From Pseudomonadota bacterium (GTDB lineage Bacteria > Pseudomonadota > Alphaproteobacteria > Rhizobiales > Rhizobiaceae), in assembly GCA_023451735.1 (NCBI GenBank), contig JAEXYH010000079.1:93448-157447 (forward strand): a stretch of 64,000 nt of DNA, in the 5' to 3' direction. Numbering within the stretch: the stretch's first letter is position 1; the number at the start of each line of letters is the position of its first letter. This document shows, piece after piece, positions 1 through 11,492 of this stretch. Made by a program: the position numbers and the translations under genes. The notes beneath the pieces are model-generated. The model was given only the letters and a program-made list of their open reading frames with translations. It was not told where the DNA came from and searched no databases.

Positions 1-372
1 GGCATCGGGCAGCACGACCTGTTCCAGAAAGATTTCCAGATCCTTTTCGTAATCAGAAAAACGGTGGACATGCCCTTTCTTCGGATCCTTCTTCAGGCGA
101 TCCGACCCGCCTTGCCCGCGCAGGTCATAGGTCGCGACCCAGAGGCCCATGGCATTGAGGTTGCGGATCGTTTCGAAATATTTCTCGATAAACTCGTTGC
201 GCCCCTGGAGGAGCACGATAGTGCCCCGTGCCGGCACGACATCTGACCGAAACAGGCCGTAACGGATTTCTACACCGCGATGGCCGGTGAAATAACCTGC
301 GGAATAGTTGCCCGGCGCGGGATTGGCCGAGGTAAGGCGGAAGATATCGTCGCTGATTTGGGGCTCGCTCAT
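1..372 (-). CDS. Alpha/beta hydrolase, lysophospholipase-like (N-terminal part, truncated by window edge)
   Basis: Only the first 124 codons are in the window; the gene continues past base 1. The ATG lies at 370-372 on the minus strand and opens MSEPQISDDIFRL. About 55 residues in, an IVLLQGRNEFIEKYFETI stretch resembles the oxyanion-hole strand region of serine aminopeptidase S33/Hydrolase_4 (PldB-like lysophospholipase) proteins, and YDLRGQGGSDR follows in the expected spacing. The nucleophile elbow and the rest of the catalytic triad would lie outside the window, so activity cannot be judged. The family cleaves acyl or related esters; the substrate here is unknown. No linked gene on the same strand is visible. 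Confidence 0.75.
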   Translation of the reverse strand, partial: MSEPQISDDIFRLTSANPAPGNYSAGYFTGHRGVEIRYGLFRSDVVPARGTIVLLQGRNEFIEKYFETIRNLNAMGLWVATYDLRGQGGSDRLKKDPKKGHVHRFSDYEKDLEIFLEQVVLPDA

Positions 373-677
373 GATTTCAGCGTTAGGCGAGTGTGGCGGC
401 AGGTCAAGCAAAATCACCGCTTCCGATGCTGGTATGTTCTGGTTGGGGAGGGCCAGGCGTCGTTGATCCAGCTTGGGGAAAAGAGGGCCGGAACCGGCGA
501 CACGGGGATGACAGCGCGGTTCCGGCAAGGCTGACCGAAGCGAAGGGACGAATATGCTTCGGTCCAAGGAGGCATGCCGCCTTCCAGAACATCGCTTCTA
601 GCAATATGGGCCTGAACCTTAGCAAAACCGGCTGTTCATGCGGTATTCATTGCCAAAACGGCCGTGACATGTGGGGT

Positions 678-707
678 CTTGAAGGGCGTGCAGGCAATTC
701 CCATCTT
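678..707 (+). promoter_or_regulatory. Sigma-32 (RpoH)-like heat-shock promoter
   Basis: CTTGAA at 678-683 and CCCATCTT at 700-707 are separated by 16 bases. This matches the RpoH-type pattern (CTTGAA, then CCCATnT after a spacer of about 13-17). A start point about 7 bases after the -10 element would leave a 5' leader of roughly 97 bases before the heat-shock ATG at 812, which is the leader length expected for a ROSE thermometer. Assigned by eye; no weight-matrix score. Confidence 0.6.
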
Positions 708-739
708 CACTCTGCAGGCGCCGAAAGGGTCTGCTGAAC

Positions 740-811
740 GGGGTCTTCATCGCCATTACGGGATGTGGATGCCCAAATCAAAACCGCAACGTCGCTTCCA
801 TGGAGGACATT
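740..811 (+). promoter_or_regulatory. ROSE-like RNA thermometer in the hsp20 5' leader
   Basis: The leader ends in a hairpin at 791-808 that buries the Shine-Dalgarno GGAGG (802-806). TCGCT (792-796) fits the conserved ROSE signature U(U/C)GCU and pairs imperfectly with the Shine-Dalgarno region, leaving one G unpaired, as in known ROSE elements. A second hairpin sits upstream at 760-774 (GGG-AT / AT-G-CCC, loop GTGG). ROSE elements block translation of small heat-shock genes in rhizobia at low temperature and melt on warming. Class assignment is an inference from signature, position and downstream gene; no covariance model was run. Confidence 0.6.
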
Positions 812-1294
812 ATGCGTCACGTCGATTTTTCCCCTCTCTATCGCTCCACAGTCGGTTTCGACCGCCTCTTCAATCTTCTCGACAATCGCAACTTCGGCGA
901 TCAGGGGCAAAGCTATCCGCCCTATAATATCGAGCGGACCGGTGAAAACACCTACCGCATCACCATGGCCGTCGCTGGTTTCGACGAAAAGGAACTTTCG
1001 ATCGAATTCCAGGCCCATGCGCTGACCGTAAAAGGCGAAAAGGCCGACGAAGATGGTGCCGATCAGAACGAATATCTCTATCGCGGCATTGCCAAGCGCG
1101 CCTTCGAGCGACGCTTCCAGCTTGCCGATCATGTCGAAGTCGAAACCGCTTCGTTGAAGAACGGCTTGCTTCACATCGACCTCATCCGGAACATCCCGGA
1201 AGCGATGAAGCCGCGCCGTATCTCTATTGCAGCTGAGGCTGGCGATACGACCAAGACGATCGAAGCCCAGGTGGCGCCGCAACAGGTTAATTAA
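812..1294 (+). CDS. Small heat-shock protein, Hsp20/alpha-crystallin family
   Basis: A 160-residue chaperone that holds unfolding proteins in the cytoplasm during heat stress. An alpha-crystallin domain spans about residues 35-135, with a typical ITMAVAGFDEKELSIE strand pair and a LKNGLLHIDL strand near its end, followed by a short charged tail. The length and the IbpA-like N-terminus (MRHVDFSPLYRSTVGFDRLF) fit the class A sHsps of rhizobia. I chose ATG 812 rather than the in-frame ATG at 800 because GGAGG at 802-806 is well placed for 812 and the thermometer hairpin covers exactly that site. Regulation is likely by RpoH at transcription and by RNA melting at translation. A terminator follows. 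Confidence 0.92.
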   Translation: MRHVDFSPLYRSTVGFDRLFNLLDNRNFGDQGQSYPPYNIERTGENTYRITMAVAGFDEKELSIEFQAHALTVKGEKADEDGADQNEYLYRGIAKRAFERRFQLADHVEVETASLKNGLLHIDLIRNIPEAMKPRRISIAAEAGDTTKTIEAQVAPQQVN

Positions 1295-1336
1295 AGCTTC
1301 GCATCATTTGATCCTCCCATCAAAGACCGCAAGCTG

Positions 1337-1370
1337 ACGCCCCTTCCTTTCGCGAGGAGGGGGCGTTTTC
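1337..1370 (+). terminator. Rho-independent terminator after hsp20
   Basis: An 11-pair G+C-rich stem (ACGCCCCTTCC against GGAGGGGGCGT, one G-U pair) with a short loop is followed by TTTT. It lies 43 bases after the hsp20 stop, between that gene and the convergent transporter gene. Confidence 0.8.
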
Positions 1371-1384
1371 GTATTCGAGTTCAG

Positions 1385-2383
1385 TTACGCCGCAGCCGGC
1401 TCCGCCTTCAATTCCTTCGCCTTCAGGCGTTCTGCGTATTTCTGCGCCAGTACCGCGCAGGTCATCAGCTGGATCTGGTGGAACAGCATGATGGGGAGCA
1501 CGATTGCGCCGATGGATGCGGAGCTGCCTGCAAAGATGGCGTTGGCCATCGGCACACCGCTTGCCAGCGACTTTTTCGAGCCGCAAAAGGTGATGGTAAT
1601 TTCGTCCTCTTTTGAGAAGCCGAGCAGCCTGCTGCCGAACATGGTGATGCAGAGAACGGCGGCGAGCAGGACGATATCGAGGCCGATGACCACGGCGATA
1701 TCGGCAATAGAGAAGGTTTGCCAGATGCCTTCCATCACGGCCGTCGAAAAGGCGAGATAGACCACCATCAGGATGGAGCCACGGTCGAAGGGCGTCAGCA
1801 GCTTCTTCTTCGAGCGGATCCAGTTGCCGATCCAGGGCTGCAAAATCTGGCCGAGAATGAAGGGCGCGAGCAGCTGAAGCGCGATCTTTTCCAGTGCATC
1901 AAGGGAAACGCCGTCGCCGCCCGTTGTCGACAGAAGCAGCGCGATGAGAGCAGGCGTCAGGAACATGCCGAGAATATTGGAGCCGGATGCGGCAACGATG
2001 GCGGCCGGAACATTGCCGCCGGCCATCGAGGTGAAGGCGATCGACGATTGCACCGTCGAGGGCAGAACGCAGAGGAACAGCATGCCGAGATAAAGCGGTG
2101 CCGGCAGGATGCTCTCGGGGATGAAGCCCAAGGCAAGCCCGAGAAGCGGGAAGATGGCGAATGTGGTGAGCACGATCGTCAGGTGCAGCCGCCAGTGAAG
2201 CACGCCGGCAATCACCGTGTCGCGTGCCAGACGCGCACCATGCAGGAAGAAAAGCAGGCCGATGGCGATGTCGGTTGCAATGGCGAACCAGTCCGCCCAG
2301 ACGCCGTGGATGGGGAGAATGGACGCCAGGATGACCGTTCCCAACAGCATCATCGTATATTGGTCGGGCAGGAAACGCTTCAT
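1385..2383 (-). CDS. Bile acid:sodium symporter family (BASS/SBF-like) transporter
   Basis: A 332-residue integral membrane protein with about ten hydrophobic helices. Family features include the SSIAFTSMAGGNVPAA region in the middle and the FCGSKKSLASGVPMA stretch near the C-terminus, characteristic of the YfeH-like SBF_like branch of sodium-coupled solute transporters. Substrates of this branch are mostly unknown; organic anions are plausible. The gene is divergent from a LysR-type regulator across a 103-base gap that contains a perfect palindrome, so it is likely the target of that regulator. The start at 2383 (MKRFLPDQYTMM) opens directly before the first hydrophobic helix. Confidence 0.85.
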   Translation of the reverse strand: MKRFLPDQYTMMLLGTVILASILPIHGVWADWFAIATDIAIGLLFFLHGARLARDTVIAGVLHWRLHLTIVLTTFAIFPLLGLALGFIPESILPAPLYLGMLFLCVLPSTVQSSIAFTSMAGGNVPAAIVAASGSNILGMFLTPALIALLLSTTGGDGVSLDALEKIALQLLAPFILGQILQPWIGNWIRSKKKLLTPFDRGSILMVVYLAFSTAVMEGIWQTFSIADIAVVIGLDIVLLAAVLCITMFGSRLLGFSKEDEITITFCGSKKSLASGVPMANAIFAGSSASIGAIVLPIMLFHQIQLMTCAVLAQKYAERLKAKELKAEPAAA

Positions 2384-2440
2384 CGCATGCTCCTCAGGCT
2401 CTTATCCTTCAAGGTAGAAAGGTTGTGGTCTCTCTTATCG

Positions 2441-2454
2441 TGAATTAGAATTCA
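2441..2454. promoter_or_regulatory. Palindromic candidate operator between BASS transporter and LysR gene
   Basis: TGAATTAGAATTCA is a perfect 6-2-6 inverted repeat in the divergent intergenic region, 33 bases before the LysR start codon and 58 bases before the transporter start. LysR-type regulators commonly bind an imperfect palindrome placed like this. Binding is inferred only. Confidence 0.4.
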
Positions 2455-2486
2455 ACCATTAACAGTTATCACAAAGCACAATATCG

Positions 2487-3341
2487 ATGCTCAATCTTCA
2501 TCAACTCGACAGTTTCCTTATGCTGCAACAGACCGGGAGTTTCACCGAAGCGGCGGCAAGGCTTGGGGTTGGGCAATCGACGGTGACGCAGCATATTCAG
2601 CGTTTGGAGAAATCGCTGGGGCGCCAGCTCGTTTTTCGTGACACGCATCAGGTAAGGTTGACCGCCGATGGCGAGGCGCTTGTGGGTTATGCGCGCGGTA
2701 TGTTGGATCTCAACGGTCAAGTGTTGTCACTCTTCGGCGAAAGCCGACTGCGCGGGCGGCTGAGGCTCGGAGTGTCGGAAGATGTCGTCGCCAACCGGTT
2801 GACGGGGATATTGGAGGATTTCATTCGCCTCCATCCGCTGGTCGATCTGGAACTGACCGTGGCGCTATCGGCCGTGCTCAACCAGATGCAGGATGTCGGT
2901 GACCTCGATCTCGTGCTTGCCAAGCGGCATGTCGGTGAAACGCATGGCAAGCTGTTGTATCGGGAGCCGCTGGTCTGGCTGGCGCGTGATCCTCATTTCG
3001 CGCCGGCCAAAGATCTGGTGCTGCCGCTGATCGCCTTTCCTCCGCCTTCGATCACCCGGCGTGTGGTGCAGGAGGCGCTGGATCGTGAAAAGCTTGCCTG
3101 GCGTGTCGTCTGCACGTGCGGCAGCCTGAGCGGGCTCACGGCTGCTGCGCGTGCCGGCATGGGCGTAATGGTGCAACCGCGCAGCATGGTGCCGGAGGGT
3201 TTGCGGGAAATCGCCGGTGACCGCCTGCCGCGGCTGGAGGACGTGGAGTTCGTCCTTATCCCGCGGCGCGGCGCCGATGCGGTGATGGTCGAGGCTCTGT
3301 CGAGCCTGATTGCGGCACGGATCATGCCGCAATCGATCTAG
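2487..3341 (+). CDS. LysR-family transcriptional regulator
   Basis: A 284-residue regulator. The N-terminal winged helix-turn-helix covers about residues 1-60 (MLNLHQLDSFLMLQQTGSFTEAAARLGVGQSTVTQHIQRLE), and the rest is the periplasmic-binding-like effector domain (RLRLGVSEDVV onward, about residues 90-280). It is divergent from the BASS transporter gene, the classic LysR arrangement in which the regulator controls its neighbour in response to the transported or a related compound. Effector unknown. It converges with the threonine aldolase gene; a weak hairpin lies between the two stops. Confidence 0.9.
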   Translation: MLNLHQLDSFLMLQQTGSFTEAAARLGVGQSTVTQHIQRLEKSLGRQLVFRDTHQVRLTADGEALVGYARGMLDLNGQVLSLFGESRLRGRLRLGVSEDVVANRLTGILEDFIRLHPLVDLELTVALSAVLNQMQDVGDLDLVLAKRHVGETHGKLLYREPLVWLARDPHFAPAKDLVLPLIAFPPPSITRRVVQEALDREKLAWRVVCTCGSLSGLTAAARAGMGVMVQPRSMVPEGLREIAGDRLPRLEDVEFVLIPRRGADAVMVEALSSLIAARIMPQSI

Positions 3342-3401
3342 ATCATTTCTCCCGCCGAGCGCTTTCGTCTTCGGGAGAGACGAGGGGCTGCTTGGTGAAC
3401 C

Positions 3402-4454
3402 TCAGGCCGAGGCGCAGATCGACAGGAACTGATCCACGTCTTCCTGGGTCGTGGCGAAGGACGTCACCATGCGGATAAGCGCCTCATCCTTGCCAACCTT
3501 TTCGGGCATGTCACGTGGTTCCAGCCAATCGTAGAACTTTGCGCCCTGTTCAGCTGCTGCTTTCGCAGATGCTTTCGGCAGGACGGCGAAGACTTCGTTG
3601 GATTCGGTCTGCCAAGCGAGACGGGCGCTGTTGAGCGACCCGAAGCCCACGCGCAGGCGATCGGCCATGGCATTGGCATGGCTGGCGAGGCCGATCCAGA
3701 GGTCGTCCTTCAGATAGGCTTCAAACTGAGCCGCGATAAAGCGCGACTTGGAAAAGAGCTGGGCGGTGCGCTTGCGGAGGAAGGCAAAGTCTTTGGCCAG
3801 TTGCGGATCGAAGAAGACGATCGCTTCCGCGCACCAGCAGCCATTCTTCGTGCCGCCGAAGGAAAGGACGTCGACGCCGCGTTTCCAGGTCATTTCCGCC
3901 GGCGAGCATCCGAGCGAAACGAGAGCATTGGCGAAGCGTGCGCCGTCCATATGGAGCGGCAGGCCGTTCTCCTTGGCAATCCTCGAGATCGTGTCGATCT
4001 CGTCGAGCGTATATATGGTGCCGACCTCGGTCGCCTGGGTCATGGTGACGGCGGCGGCGCGGCCATGGTGTACGGCATCCTGCGGATAGCGGGCAATGCG
4101 CTCAACCAGATTTTCTGGCAGCATCTTGCCGACGGGGCCTTCGACGCCAACCATACGCATGCCGGAAAAGAAGTCCGGTGCGCCGCATTCGTCTTCGATC
4201 ACATGGGCTTCGGTATGGCAGAAGGTGAGGCCGCCGGGGCGTGCGATGCTGGCAAGCGAGAGTGAATTGGCTGCCGTGCCGGTGGCGACAAAAAAGACAG
4301 CCACTTCTTTCTCGAAGATCTCGTTGAAACGCTGCTCAATGGAGCGGTCGAGTTCGCTCGTTCCATAGGCTGCGGCAAAACGAGTCGATTCCTTCGACAG
4401 GCGTTCGTTGATGGCAGGGTGGGCTCCTGCCCAGTTGTCGGAGGCGAAGAACAT
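3402..4454 (-). CDS. ltaE: Low-specificity L-threonine aldolase
   Basis: A 350-residue PLP enzyme of fold type I that splits L-threonine or allo-threonine to glycine and acetaldehyde in the cytoplasm. Recognisable features are the FASDNWAGAHP start, the HMDGARF motif at about 168-174 (aspartate to the pyridine nitrogen, arginine nearby), and the FGGTKNG motif with the Schiff-base lysine near residue 203. Length is normal for the family. The gene stands alone, convergent with the LysR gene and divergent from gltB across a long gap. A serine-type substrate preference cannot be excluded from sequence. Confidence 0.9.
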   Translation of the reverse strand: MFFASDNWAGAHPAINERLSKESTRFAAAYGTSELDRSIEQRFNEIFEKEVAVFFVATGTAANSLSLASIARPGGLTFCHTEAHVIEDECGAPDFFSGMRMVGVEGPVGKMLPENLVERIARYPQDAVHHGRAAAVTMTQATEVGTIYTLDEIDTISRIAKENGLPLHMDGARFANALVSLGCSPAEMTWKRGVDVLSFGGTKNGCWCAEAIVFFDPQLAKDFAFLRKRTAQLFSKSRFIAAQFEAYLKDDLWIGLASHANAMADRLRVGFGSLNSARLAWQTESNEVFAVLPKASAKAAAEQGAKFYDWLEPRDMPEKVGKDEALIRMVTSFATTQEDVDQFLSICASA

Positions 4455-4920
4455 GAAATGGCACCTTGGGATTGGTTGGGAGGTGCCGGGAGATTAAGGT
4501 TTTTTCGTTTCGGCGCAACGATAAACCGGTATCCGCAGCCCGGTCCTGTCTCCATGGCAATGAAAGGGGTAATCACTTCCGCTTCGCGTAATTTAATTAC
4601 CTGAATATAGCTCCGATGCGTAACAGACTGTCGCCGGTGCGCAGATTTTTGAAGACACCGTCTTGTGAGAAAGTTAAAATCATGCGATATCAGATCGGGA
4701 AATAGGTCAGCTTTTCTGTCCTAATTTTCGCGGCTGGGCGATTTGGGTAGCATATCCGGCCTGCCGATATCGACGCCGATCTGGTTTGGGTTTGGACCAT
4801 TATGGGTTCTTGTCCGGTGCTGGAGCGGCGCCGTCGCATGACTGGGGATGGTATTGTCATCTTCGGGATTTGATAGGGTGCCACCTTGCTCGCTGATGGC
4901 GACCAACAGGAGGAATGACG
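4455..4920. other. Long intergenic leader before gltB
   Basis: About 466 bases without a supported gene. One promoter-like pair, TTGTGA (4663-4668) and GATATC (4686-4691) with a 17-base spacer, would give a gltB leader of over 200 bases; this is weak evidence. No clear riboswitch, leader peptide or enhancer site was recognised. Confidence 0.45.
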
Positions 4921-9645
<4,725 letters not shown>

Positions 9646-9650
9646 GCCGA

Positions 9651-9809
9651 ATGGCTCACGTTCATCGATTGATTTCGGTGGGCATCGCGGTCGCCGTGCC
9701 GGCGGCCGTATTCTTCGCAAGCGGCAAAGTCGCAATAGAATTCATCGTGCTGGGGGCGGTTATCGGTTTCGCCTACTGGTACTGGGGTCCTGCGGGCACC
9801 CTGCTTTGA
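9651..9809 (+). CDS. Small membrane protein encoded between gltB and gltD
   Basis: A 52-residue protein not recognised from any named family. It has two hydrophobic segments, LISVGIAVAVPAAVFFA (about 7-23) and FIVLGAVIGFAYWYW (about 31-45), joined by a short polar turn (SGKVAIE), so it is a predicted two-helix hairpin inner-membrane protein. The ATG lies 5 bases after the gltB stop and uses a GGAG inside the gltB end; gltD starts 12 bases after its stop. This packing suggests cotranscription and coupling with the GOGAT subunits. Codon use matches the neighbours (G/C-rich third positions), which supports it being real. Function unknown; a link to ammonium assimilation is inferred from position only. 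Confidence 0.65.
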   Translation: MAHVHRLISVGIAVAVPAAVFFASGKVAIEFIVLGAVIGFAYWYWGPAGTLL

Positions 9810-9821
9810 AGAGGGAATGAC

Positions 9822-11276
9822 ATGGGCAAGGTTACGGGTTTCATGGAAATCGACCGGCAGGTGGGCAAGTACCAGCCTGCGTCGGATCGTATCCGCCATT
9901 TCCGCGAATTCACCATTCCGATGTCGGATGCGGAAGTGACCAAACAGGCCGCCCGCTGCATGGACTGTGGCATCCCCTATTGCCATGGCCCGACCGGCTG
10001 TCCGGTGCATAACCAGATCCCGGACTGGAACGATTTGGTCTATAACAACAAGTGGGAAGAGGCGATCCGCAACCTTCATTCCACCAACAATTTTCCGGAA
10101 TTCACGGGCCGCGTCTGTCCCGCGCCGTGCGAGGAAGCTTGCACGCTGAACCTTGAAGATGCGCCGGTCGCGATCAAGACGGTCGAACAGGCGATTGCCG
10201 ACAAGGCCTATGAGCTCGGCTATATCGTGCCGCATCCGGCAACGGTGAAGACCGGCAAGAAGGTCGCCGTGATCGGCTCCGGTCCTGCCGGCATGGCGGC
10301 AGCCCAGCAGCTCGCCCGCGCCGGGCACGAAGTTCATGTCTACGAGCGCGAAAGCAAGGCCGGCGGCCTGCTGCGTTACGGCATTCCGGACTTCAAGATG
10401 GAGAAGAACTTTATCGATCGCCGTGTCGAGCAGATGACCGGCGAAGGTGTAACCTTCCACTACGGCGTCAATATCGGCGTCGACAAGAAGGTCGAAGAGC
10501 TGACGGCGGAATACGATGCCGTTGTCTATTGCGGTGGTTCGGAAACCCCGCGCCCGGCTGGCATTCCGGGTACCGAGCTGCATGGTGTCTATGACGCGAT
10601 GCCCTATCTGGTGCAGCAGAACCGCCGTATCGGCCGCGAAAATATCGATAGCGTTGCGTGGGCAGCCGAACCGATCCTCGCCGGCGGCAAGCATATCGTT
10701 GTCGTCGGTGGCGGTGATACGGCCTCCGACTGCGTCGGCACGGCCTTCCGCCAGGGCGCCGTCAAGGTGACCCAGCTCGACATCCGTCCGCAGCCGCCGG
10801 AAAAGGAAGACAAGCTTGCCGTCTGGCCGTTCTGGGCCACCAAAATGCGTACCTCGTCTTCCCAGGCAGAAGGTGCAAACCGCGAATTCCAGGTGGCGAC
10901 GCTCGAATTCATCGGTGAAGACGGCCAGCTCACGGGCGTGCGCTGCTGCGAAGTGGATGAACGCCGCAAGCCGATCGCCGGCACGGATTTCATCATCAAG
11001 GCCGATCTCGCCTTTATCGCTATCGGCTTTTCCGGCCCGATGAAGGACGGCGTGCTGACTGAACTCGATGGAAAGCTCGAGATCAATGTCGACCGTCGCG
11101 GCTCGACCAACGTCGTTGCCAATGAGCGCAACTACAAGACCTCGGTCGACAAACTGTGGACGGCAGGCGATGTGCGCCGCGGCCAGTCGCTGGTCGTCTG
11201 GGCGATCCGCGAGGGCCGGCAGGCAGCCCGCGCCATTGATGAGGCGCTGATGGGAAGCTCTCTCCTGCCGCGCTGA
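9822..11276 (+). CDS. gltD: Glutamate synthase small subunit
   Basis: A 484-residue flavoprotein that passes NADPH electrons to the GltB large subunit. The N-terminal region has a cysteine cluster for 4Fe-4S centres (C46, C49, C54, C60 and a CPAPCEEAC segment near 103). The FAD-binding VAVIGSGPAGMAAA motif sits near residue 145 and the NAD(P)-binding VVVVGGGDTASDC motif near 290. A Shine-Dalgarno AGAGGGA precedes ATG 9822. Length is normal. A strong terminator follows, closing the gltB-small gene-gltD unit. Confidence 0.97.
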   Translation: MGKVTGFMEIDRQVGKYQPASDRIRHFREFTIPMSDAEVTKQAARCMDCGIPYCHGPTGCPVHNQIPDWNDLVYNNKWEEAIRNLHSTNNFPEFTGRVCPAPCEEACTLNLEDAPVAIKTVEQAIADKAYELGYIVPHPATVKTGKKVAVIGSGPAGMAAAQQLARAGHEVHVYERESKAGGLLRYGIPDFKMEKNFIDRRVEQMTGEGVTFHYGVNIGVDKKVEELTAEYDAVVYCGGSETPRPAGIPGTELHGVYDAMPYLVQQNRRIGRENIDSVAWAAEPILAGGKHIVVVGGGDTASDCVGTAFRQGAVKVTQLDIRPQPPEKEDKLAVWPFWATKMRTSSSQAEGANREFQVATLEFIGEDGQLTGVRCCEVDERRKPIAGTDFIIKADLAFIAIGFSGPMKDGVLTELDGKLEINVDRRGSTNVVANERNYKTSVDKLWTAGDVRRGQSLVVWAIREGRQAARAIDEALMGSSLLPR

Positions 11277-11313
11277 CATCTTCCAGAGCACCTGCAAGGC
11301 CTTTAACAAGACC

Positions 11314-11357
11314 AAAGCCGCCGCCTTTCCCTGCAGGGGAGGGCGGCGGCTTTGTCT
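11314..11357 (+). terminator. Rho-independent terminator after gltD
   Basis: A 12-base arm AAAGCCGCCGCC pairs with GGCGGCGGCTTT around a loop that is itself partly paired (CCCTGCAGGGG), then TTTGTCTT. It lies 38 bases after the gltD stop. Confidence 0.85.
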
Positions 11358-11388
11358 TGCGTGCTGTTCATGCAGCGCGCACGTTTTC

Positions 11389-11401
11389 GGTCAATTTGAC
11401 C
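11389..11401. promoter_or_regulatory. Palindromic candidate operator upstream of the DASS transporter
   Basis: GGTCAATTTGACC is a perfect 6-1-6 inverted repeat, 92 bases before the transporter ATG. Its size and symmetry suit a dimeric repressor of the GntR or MarR type, but no regulator gene is adjacent, so assignment is open. Confidence 0.35.
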
Positions 11402-11492
11402 AACGTCAAGGGAAGGGCGATGGGATCGTGTAACGCCTTATCCGAAAGGACCTGACATTCATCAAGGTCCAGGACACCCGAAGGACAAGGTA

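Larger units (their letters stand above)
373..811. other. Gene-free stretch upstream of the small heat-shock gene
   Basis: About 440 bases without a convincing gene. Short open frames here lack ribosome-binding sites and look like chance frames. The right-hand 135 bases hold the sigma-32-like promoter and the ROSE-like leader of the heat-shock gene, listed separately. I see nothing definable in 373-670. Confidence 0.6.

Noticed and set aside
1718..2443. 241-codon plus-strand frame opposite the BASS transporter
   Set aside because: Its translation is Arg/Gln/His-rich low complexity, typical of the reverse of a hydrophobic membrane gene.
3346..3388. Hairpin between LysR and ltaE stops
   Set aside because: TCTCCCG and CGGGAGA pair, but the loop is long and there is no T-run on either strand, so I did not call a terminator.
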